In this document: in pieces, positions 25,640 through 30,370 of the stretch
How positions within the stretch are numbered: position 1 is the stretch's first letter
Layout: every line of letters begins with the position of its first letter
Source of the DNA: Promethearchaeota archaeon
GTDB lineage: Archaea > Asgardarchaeota > Lokiarchaeia > Sigynarchaeales > SOKP01
NCBI GenBank assembly: GCA_030605085.1
Contig: JAUWBH010000060.1
Span: 1 to 30,370, forward strand
DNA length: 30,370 nt
Reading direction: 5' to 3'
Notes under the pieces: generated by a model
The model's database searches: none
Seen by the model: only the letters and a program-made list of their open reading frames with translations
Told to the model about the DNA's origin: nothing
Program-made: the position numbers and the translations under genes

Positions 25640-26068
25640 ATGAGTCTTTTAATAGTGTATTTCGCTATAACCGTAATCTTTTTTCTCGTTTGCTTAATCT
25701 TTTACCTTTTCAAATCAATAAGTTTCAAAAGAGATATTTTAGGCAATTATTCGTTTAATCTTATAAATCTGTCCCTTATAATCTCGTTTGTTGTCTTATT
25801 GGTTGTTTTTTTTGCGAATATAGACGCGTTTACGATTCCAAACTCGTATTTAATCGTATATACTTTTCTTTCGTCGGTGTTATTGTTCTTTTCCCTTATG
25901 TTCGTAATTTTTGCTTACCAAATTAAAGGTAAATACATCATAACGCTGGATCGTCCAAGTTTACGGTATTATTCGGGGGCGTGGTTGCGGGAATGCTTTG
26001 CGGATGGACTACTTGTTTGCCACTATTTTTATAATTTTTTTTTCATAAAATCAATCGTGATATTTTAA
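25640..26068 (+). CDS. Membrane protein, probably frameshifted
   Basis: 142 codons with three clear hydrophobic segments (residues 3-25, 38-60, 70-92) and the loop YQIKGKYIITLDRPSLRYYSG. After that the frame becomes unlike a membrane protein. Adding one base in the G5 run at 25975-25979 gives VVAGMLCGWTTCLPLFL, then a TAA at 26032, and in the same frame HKINRDILKALGVLIVVFLL and KNIRKKF up to a stop at 26208. That continuation is a typical membrane segment with a basic end. The original protein was therefore probably about 185 residues and is now broken. Function is unknown. Confidence 0.55.
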   Translation: MSLLIVYFAITVIFFLVCLIFYLFKSISFKRDILGNYSFNLINLSLIISFVVLLVVFFANIDAFTIPNSYLIVYTFLSSVLLFFSLMFVIFAYQIKGKYIITLDRPSLRYYSGAWLRECFADGLLVCHYFYNFFFIKSIVIF

Positions 26069-26153
26069 AAGCATTAGGAGTATTAATTGTTGTCTTTTTA
26101 TTATACAAAAATATTAGGAAAAAATTTACGATGTTTGAAGAAATAAAGGCATT

Positions 26154-26489
26154 TCATTCTCTAGGAGATCTCTTAGTAACTGTCATTTCGTCAATTTTAA
26201 TGGAGTGACCTTTCTCTAACTTATAAAGATTCCTCACGTTTTTTTTAACTGTTATTGCAAGACTACCGCCCCCAGCTTTTATTATTTTACTAGGCATGGG
26301 TATATCTACGGGAGTGGGTTCTGTTTGATCTGGTTCTGTTATTAATCCGCATATATGTATTTGAACCAAATCTCCCGCTTGTAAATCTAATAGCTCTATT
26401 TTGGCGGGAGGTAATAAAAACCGTATTGATTTTGATGTTCCAGTAACAGTTTTTTTCTTTGATACCGTTAATTCTGCAATAAAGCTCAA
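26154..26489 (-). CDS. Tandem AbrB-like DNA-binding protein
   Basis: A 111-residue protein built of two AbrB-like half units. The first is GTSKSIRFLLPPAKIELLDL then QAGDLVQIHI, the second GGGSLAITVKKNVRNLYKLE then KGHSIKIDEM. AbrB domains normally dimerise by swapped hairpins, so this looks like a single-chain pseudo-dimer. Such proteins are frequent regulators in archaeal plasmids and viruses. The start is TTG behind GAGGAAT. It is divergent from the replication operon, and the palindrome at 26829-26844 may be its target. Confidence 0.72.
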   Translation of the reverse strand: MSFIAELTVSKKKTVTGTSKSIRFLLPPAKIELLDLQAGDLVQIHICGLITEPDQTEPTPVDIPMPSKIIKAGGGSLAITVKKNVRNLYKLEKGHSIKIDEMTVTKRSPRE

Positions 26490-26768
26490 TTTTATTCCTC
26501 AAATAATTTTTTTTTTCGTATTAAGAACACTTAAAGTTATTATTTAACAGATTTAAATTTTTATAACAGAAATAAATAACGACAAAAAGTTATTAACTTC
26601 TAGAATTATCAACAAATTATAAAATTCCTAAAATATATTATGGAAAATATTCTTTATCATCTTTAAATTTTAAAATACAATTTAATCGTTAAATAATAGA
26701 TTAATTCCATACTTTTATTATATTAAAGATATCTTTCGTATTAAAAGATCGAGAATATGATACAAACA

Positions 26769-26776
26769 TTTAAATA
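26769..26776 (+). promoter_or_regulatory. TATA box (BRE/TATA-like)
   Basis: TTTAAATA matches the archaeal box A consensus. Initiation would fall near 26795-26802, at the first direct repeat, leaving a leader of about 75 bases that carries the palindrome. Confidence 0.45.
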
Positions 26777-26793
26777 CTATTCTTATAATATTT

Positions 26794-26821
26794 ATTAATG
26801 TAGAAATAATTAATGTAGAAA
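26794..26821 (+). repeat. Two direct repeats of 13 bp, period 15
   Basis: ATTAATGTAGAAA occurs at 26794-26806 and again at 26809-26821 without mismatch. Spacing of 15 could place two proteins side by side, as with iterons or tandem operators. Confidence 0.6.
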
Positions 26822-26828
26822 CAATTTA

Positions 26829-26844
26829 GTCGGAACTTTCCGAC
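26829..26844. promoter_or_regulatory. 16-bp palindromic operator candidate
   Basis: GTCGGAA and TTCCGAC flank a central CT: seven-base arms, perfect, and GC-rich against an AT-rich background. It lies 32 bases before the first gene of the replication operon. Either the AbrB-like protein or the ribbon-helix-helix protein could bind it. On RNA it would form a small hairpin. Confidence 0.55.
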
Positions 26845-26875
26845 GGTCTTTACAATCTTTAAGAGGTAACGATTA

Positions 26876-27163
26876 ATGAAAAATCAATCTAAAAGAAACA
26901 AAAAAAAGGGAAGAGAAGAACACGCTAACAAGACTTTTGATACACATAGAAACGGTATGATAAATAAAGCATTATCCAATAATATCAATTTAGTGGTACG
27001 GTTATTACATGATAGTTTTTTATTTTTTAGAGAAATCGAACAACGGTCAGGAGAAAAAGGATTATATCGAGAGTTTATAAAAGTTATAAGTCTTAAAAGG
27101 CAAAAGATTTTTTTCAAAAAACCTCTAAAACGAGATCAAATTGATTTTGAATTATATATATAA
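26876..27163 (+). CDS. Small protein, basic N-terminus, paralogue A
   Basis: A 95-residue protein with no recognised family. Its N-terminus is strongly basic (SKRNKKKGREEH). The conserved core is NLVVRLLHDSFLFFREIEQR, then GLYREFIKVI, and it ends QIDFELYI. The core aligns with the next gene (RLLHD-S/N-F, F-x-x-I, G-I/L-Y-x-x-F), showing a tandem duplication. It is first in the rightward operon, behind AGAGGT. Confidence 0.7.
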   Translation: MKNQSKRNKKKGREEHANKTFDTHRNGMINKALSNNINLVVRLLHDSFLFFREIEQRSGEKGLYREFIKVISLKRQKIFFKKPLKRDQIDFELYI

Positions 27164-27170
27164 AAGCGAA

Positions 27171-27449
27171 ATGGTTATGTCAGAAAGTAACGGAAAAGCC
27201 GAAAAAGACGAGGAAGACAACTATTTGCCTTTTATTCGCAAAAAAGATATTACAAACGACGAATTAAAAGAAGTTCTTAACATAATGTCGCGACTATTAC
27301 ACGATAATTTTGTTGTTTTCGATCAAATCTTTCAATATTTAACGCACAGAGGTATATATGTAGATTTTTTGATTTCTTTAGATCCTAAAATTAGAGCTAT
27401 TTTTGAAAGTTCCGTTACAAATAAACGAAAATTTAATTTTCACATATAA
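27171..27449 (+). CDS. Small protein, acidic N-terminus, paralogue B
   Basis: A 92-residue protein from ATG 27171; an earlier in-frame ATG at 27141 lies inside the previous gene and is less likely. The N-terminus is acidic (SNGKAEKDEEDNY) and the core is LNIMSRLLHDNFVVFDQIFQ, then HRGIYVDFLISL, ending RKFNFHI. The core matches paralogue A next door. The opposite charge of the two tails suggests they may pair with each other or with different partners. No family recognised. Confidence 0.7.
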   Translation: MVMSESNGKAEKDEEDNYLPFIRKKDITNDELKEVLNIMSRLLHDNFVVFDQIFQYLTHRGIYVDFLISLDPKIRAIFESSVTNKRKFNFHI

Positions 27450-27460
27450 GAGGGACATTA

Positions 27461-27619
27461 ATGGAAGAGGAAAAGACCAGAGAAATGGAAGAAAAAGAAG
27501 CTAAAAAAAAAGAAGCCGAAATAATAGCGAAAGAAAATAGAATAAAAAAGTACAAAAATCCTTTAGGTTTAAAATACGAACAATTTAAGGTGAATCTAAA
27601 CGTATTCCTTACAAAGTGA
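27461..27619 (+). CDS. Small Lys/Glu-rich protein, 52 residues
   Basis: A short frame with a good AGAGGG site eight bases before ATG and operon spacing of 11 bases. It begins with a charged helix (MEEEKTREMEEKEAKKKEAE) and ends with a different, structured-looking segment (NPLGLKYEQFKVNLNVFLTK). It could be a coiled-coil accessory protein. No family recognised. Confidence 0.55.
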   Translation: MEEEKTREMEEKEAKKKEAEIIAKENRIKKYKNPLGLKYEQFKVNLNVFLTK

Positions 27620-27623
27620 GCTT

Positions 27624-27942
27624 ATGAAAAAAAAGAGAATCGGAAAAAAAAAAAAAAGAAATAGAAGAAATTAAGATCGAAGATTTGCTCACGGAAGAAG
27701 CTAAGAAAATATGCGACGACTTAAACAACTACGACAGCAGTTTAAAATGTAAGATTTGTAAGAAAAAAATTAAAAAAATTTCTTATCCGAATTACTTTCC
27801 TTTATACGCAAGTGTGGACAAAGAGCGTTTCTTCACTTTTCATTGTAGGTGTTGTTTAAAGAAAGGTACTGCCAAAAAATTTAATAAATTAGTTGGAAGG
27901 TTGGAAAATAGATTTGATTACGTGTACGATATAAGGGGGTAA
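27624..27942 (+). CDS. Small zinc-finger protein, frame broken at a poly(A)14 tract
   Basis: ATG 27624, four bases after AGTGA, opens MKKKRIGKKKK and runs through fourteen A (27644-27657) to a stop after 16 codons. Removing one A joins it to EIEEIKIEDLLTEEAKKICD and a zinc-binding core: SSLKCKICKKKIKK and FHCRCCLKKG give two C-x-x-C pairs about 38 residues apart. The end is ENRFDYVYDIRG. The joined product has about 105 residues. Without the shift the only start would be TTG 27685, with no ribosome site. Transcriptional slippage on A14 could make the full protein; an assembly error is the simple alternative. Confidence 0.6.
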
Positions 27943-27949
27943 AAAGCAA

Positions 27950-28114
27950 ATGGGTGGTTACAGAACGGTAAGAATACCTGCTCGGTTAGTAGAAACCGTA
28001 GTAAAAATAATAAAAACCCAAAAAGAATTAGGGTATAGATCGCATTCTGAATTTATAATCGAGGCAACGAGAAGGAGAGTTGAGAAATTTATCGAAAGAA
28101 AAGAAAAAGAATAA
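27950..28114 (+). CDS. Ribbon-helix-helix (CopG-like) DNA-binding protein
   Basis: A 54-residue protein with the RHH pattern: an N-terminal strand YRTVRIPARLVETV, helix VKIIKTQKELGY, then SHSEFIIEATRRRVEKF. The R-x-S-x-S-E-F-I turn is typical of CopG/MetJ-fold repressors. It has GGGGGT nine bases before the ATG and sits seven bases after the zinc protein gene. It is likely the copy-number or operon repressor of the element. Confidence 0.78.
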   Translation: MGGYRTVRIPARLVETVVKIIKTQKELGYRSHSEFIIEATRRRVEKFIERKEKE

Positions 28115-28143
28115 AGGAATTATTGAATGGGGTGTGACATTTA

Positions 28144-29373
28144 ACGCAAAAAGGTAATAAACCTTATTTTTCTTGTGTAAAAAGGTTTAACAAATTATTA
28201 AAACGAAAACCGTTTATTAAAGACGAACGGTTTTTCGACTTTAATTTCAGTTCGGAGATACTGCATCGCAAAGACGAGCTAAAACTTCTCACGGATTTAT
28301 ATTCCATCCTTATTTTAAGACCGCGCGCTTTATCGGTTAATCAATTTATAACAGGTAATGTTGGTGTAGGGAAAACAGCGACAATCAAGAGGTTTTGCAA
28401 CGATTTCGTTAAAATTGGAGCTAATAACAAGGTATTTGTAAAATATGTTCATATTAATTGCCGAAAAGAGCGATCAGAATATAAAATATTGTCAAAAATT
28501 ATTAGATCGTTCAATAAAAACATGCCAAAAAGAGGTTATTCGCCCCAAGATCTTATAGAAATTATTATCGATTTTCTTGACGCTCAGAAAGCGCATCTTT
28601 TACTAGTCTTAGACGACTTAGATTCCATAGTCAAAAAAGACGATGGATTGCTTTATGCTCTAACACGATTAAACGACGAATTTATTAATAAGCCTGAAAA
28701 GGTATCAATTATTGGAATTGTAAAAGATTTATCTTGTATATTCAAGATTAAGGACGAAATTAGGAATTATTTTTCAGATATTCCCCTTGAATTTAAGAGG
28801 TACAATAAAAGGCAAATCTTTGACATTTTGAAACATAAAGCTACGAACGGCTTTCACGATGGGGTTATCTCTGACGAAGTAATAGAATGGATCGCTGAAC
28901 TCGTCTATCCAAAGGGCGATATCCGGTACGGAATGAACATTTTGTGGAAATCCGCTACCTTAGCTCAAAGTCAGGATCAACCTTTAATCACGCTAGATTG
29001 CGTTGCTTCAGCCAACCAAGAATTATTTCCTTCCTCAAATCTCGATTTCTTGAAGCTTAAAGCAAAAGATAAATTAATATTTTTGCTCGGAATTGTTAGG
29101 CGCTTAAAAAACAGTAACACTCCACAAACTACTGTAAGGGAGGTCTTAAATGCTTACATAAAATTGTGTGAAAAAGCTGGAATCCTTCCTCAATCTTATA
29201 TGAACTTATTAAATTATCTTCATGAATATCAAGACGAAAAAGTAGTGTCAATAGATATTAAAAGCGATAAAATAGTAAATCATAATTCCTTGATTAAAAT
29301 TCCTGTTAAAAATTTATTAAAATTAGAAGTAGACATAATAAAATTGTTGGATTTGAAAGATATCCAAATATAA
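28144..29373 (+). CDS. Orc1/Cdc6-type replication initiator (probable ACG start)
   Basis: An AAA+ initiator of about 409 residues. The N-terminal motif FSSEILHRKDELKLL (family pattern h-R-x-x-E-x-x-x-L) is followed by Walker A GNVGVGKTA (71-79), Walker B LLLVLDDLDSI (near 155), sensor 1 VSIIGIVKDLS and sensor 2 GDIRYGMNILWKSATLA. A C-terminal winged helix follows (IFLLGIVRRLKNS, TTVREVLNAYIKLCEKAG, LNYLHEYQDEKVV). The first TTG (28489) lies after Walker A, so it cannot be the start. The frame is open back to a TGA at 28135 with no ATG, GTG or TTG. ACG 28144, six bases after GGTGTGA, is the best start; ATG 28127 would need a frameshift. It marks the region as a replicating element. Confidence 0.85.
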   Translation, partial: TQKGNKPYFSCVKRFNKLLKRKPFIKDERFFDFNFSSEILHRKDELKLLTDLYSILILRPRALSVNQFITGNVGVGKTATIKRFCNDFVKIGANNKVFVKYVHINCRKERSEYKILSKIIRSFNKNMPKRGYSPQDLIEIIIDFLDAQKAHLLLVLDDLDSIVKKDDGLLYALTRLNDEFINKPEKVSIIGIVKDLSCIFKIKDEIRNYFSDIPLEFKRYNKRQIFDILKHKATNGFHDGVISDEVIEWIAELVYPKGDIRYGMNILWKSATLAQSQDQPLITLDCVASANQELFPSSNLDFLKLKAKDKLIFLLGIVRRLKNSNTPQTTVREVLNAYIKLCEKAGILPQSYMNLLNYLHEYQDEKVVSIDIKSDKIVNHNSLIKIPVKNLLKLEVDIIKLLDLKDIQI

Positions 29374-29424
29374 TTATTTGTAAACAAAAAATAATCAAAA
29401 AAAGTAAAAATAGGGTAAAAAAAA

Positions 29425-29673
29425 ATGGAAAAGAAGTTAATATGTCCTCGTTGTGGAGAAACAAATGTTAAAGATTATGGAAAGATAATAGAATGCCTCG
29501 ATTGTGATTTAGAATTTTTTAAAGACTATATAGAAAACATCGACGATAAAACAGCGGTTCTTTCAATCCAAGAAATGAAAAAAATTGTCGAGGAATTCAA
29601 AAAGCCAACTAAGAAAGAAAGAGAATTTGAAAAAGATTTAAGGAATAAAGACGAGAAAAAGGTGAGCAAATGA
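29425..29673 (+). CDS. Zinc-ribbon protein (TFIIB-like ribbon)
   Basis: An 82-residue protein. The first 35 residues are a zinc ribbon (LICPRCGETNVKDYGKIIEC then LDCDLEFF: two C-x-x-C pairs), as in TFIIB or transposase ribbons. The rest is a charged helix (SIQEMKKIVEEFKKPTKK, then EREFEKDLRNKDEKK). AGGGT lies nine bases before the ATG. Its stop overlaps the start of the next gene (ATGA), which is also a zinc-ribbon protein. Confidence 0.72.
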   Translation: MEKKLICPRCGETNVKDYGKIIECLDCDLEFFKDYIENIDDKTAVLSIQEMKKIVEEFKKPTKKEREFEKDLRNKDEKKVSK

Positions 29674-30370
29674 GTAAATGTGCAAAGTGCGGGAGTAATT
29701 TGGTCGAAGATTCCGAGAGTAAAATCCTTAGATGCTCTAAGTGTGAAGAATATCACGTGGGTTTTATGACGATTGTCAACTTACGAAATGCGTGGAGCAA
29801 TGTATTGGATAAAACGAACGAAATTTTAGGTAAAATAAATGTGCTTTTAGAGGTATTGCCTAAAAAAAACGCCAACAGGATTGAAATCCGCGCTATGTAC
29901 GAGAAATTAACAACTACAGTCATTAAATCGCTACAATCTAAAATAAGAGAGTTATTCGAAAGTTTATTTCCTTCTTTCTTGGTAGAGGCTTCAAGGAGGT
30001 TTACAGAACTGTCAAACCAACTCGAAAATAACGAAATTGGTTTGAAAAGAATTCTTAAAAAACTCCCTGAAGAAATATATTACGATTATAAGGCAACTCT
30101 CACGAAAAAAAGATTCCCGAAAGTTGAAAATGTCGAACATAATTTACATATCTACGAAATTTGCATTTCCGCACACGGAAAAAATCTTATTAACAAAATA
30201 TACGAAAAATTTGAAAATCAAGAAAAAAAGCTCAAACATGAATTAATGACGGGGCTTTTTCACGCTGTTCGCTCTTTTTGCGAAGAGGCATATCATCGCT
30301 CCTTAGACGACTTTAAAGCAGGCAATTACACTATCGTTTTTGCGTCTTGGGACATGATAACTGACAAAAA
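29670..30370 (+). CDS. Zinc-ribbon protein with long helical region (cut by window edge)
   Basis: The frame is open from ATG 29670 to the window end, 233 codons. It starts with a zinc ribbon (CAKCGSNLVED, LRCSKCEEYHVGF) like the previous gene. A long helix-rich part follows (TTTVIKSLQSKIRELFESLF, LSNQLENNEIGLKRILKKL, EKFENQEKKLKHELMTGLF). AAAGGTGAG lies five bases before the ATG, and the four-base overlap implies coupled translation with the preceding gene. No family recognised. Confidence 0.7.
   Translation, partial: MSKCAKCGSNLVEDSESKILRCSKCEEYHVGFMTIVNLRNAWSNVLDKTNEILGKINVLLEVLPKKNANRIEIRAMYEKLTTTVIKSLQSKIRELFESLFPSFLVEASRRFTELSNQLENNEIGLKRILKKLPEEIYYDYKATLTKKRFPKVENVEHNLHIYEICISAHGKNLINKIYEKFENQEKKLKHELMTGLFHAVRSFCEEAYHRSLDDFKAGNYTIVFASWDMITDK

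Larger units (their letters stand above)
26490..26875. promoter_or_regulatory. Divergent control region of the element
   Basis: A 386-base AT-rich gap between the tandem AbrB gene and the rightward operon. In order it holds a TATA-like TTTAAATA, two 13-bp direct repeats, a 16-bp palindrome, and an AGAGGT ribosome binding site eight bases before ATG 26876. The concentration of repeats near replication genes also makes it a candidate origin. Confidence 0.5.

Noticed and set aside
23091..30370. Complete provirus
   Set aside because: No capsid, portal, packaging ATPase, polymerase or integrase is visible, so only a plasmid- or virus-like element can be claimed.
1..30370. CRISPR array, rRNA or tRNA genes
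   Set aside because: No regularly spaced repeats and no conserved RNA gene sequence were found on either strand.

Overview
The window looks like a piece of an AT-rich Asgard archaeal genome, most likely Lokiarchaeia-like. This rests on four things seen together: a Roadblock domain fused to a Ras/Arf-like small GTPase, archaeal isoprenoid and ether-lipid genes (geranylgeranyl reductase, polyprenyl diphosphate synthase, HMG-CoA synthase), an Orc1/Cdc6 protein, and many TTG starts behind Shine-Dalgarno sites. The lineage is an inference; there is no rRNA in the window.

Left part (1-4706): a GH2 glycoside hydrolase cut by the window edge, a class I methyltransferase, an alpha/beta hydrolase, and a second hydrolase that is much richer in G+C and looks recently acquired. 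The gaps between them hold decayed copies of short repeats.

Middle (4782-16000): a SWIM zinc-finger protein, the Roadblock-GTPase, an unrecognised 287-residue protein, an alkaline-phosphatase-superfamily hydrolase, membrane and charged proteins of unknown role, an RraA-like fragment, a frameshifted IlvD/Edd dehydratase, an MBL-fold hydrolase that abuts a truncated PIN toxin with its AbrB antitoxin, and further membrane proteins.

Lipid block (16061-22256): geranylgeranyl reductase, polyprenyl synthase and HMG-CoA synthase. It is interrupted by a selfish-looking pair: a protein with HTH, four zinc-ribbon repeats and a PD-(D/E)XK-like nuclease domain, and a broken LAGLIDADG-like gene.

Right part (about 23091 to the window end): a penicillin-acylase gene stops abruptly at an 8-bp tandem repeat. 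From there the content changes to that of an integrated plasmid or virus: GIY-YIG nuclease, an SMC/OLD-type ATPase with a TOPRIM-like partner, a tandem AbrB regulator, a control region with TATA box, direct repeats and a palindrome, two paralogous small proteins with oppositely charged N-termini, a ribbon-helix-helix protein, an Orc1/Cdc6 initiator and two consecutive zinc-ribbon genes. No integrase, capsid or polymerase gene is visible, and the right end lies beyond the window.

The most unusual thread is at gene starts. Several genes have clear homology or continuous reading frame upstream of their first ATG/GTG/TTG, and the only codon behind a good Shine-Dalgarno site is ATA (three or four genes) or ACG (Orc1/Cdc6). 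Several other genes need a one-base shift, two of them at long poly(A) tracts. Some of this may be assembly error, but the near-cognate starts are substitutions rather than homopolymer artefacts.
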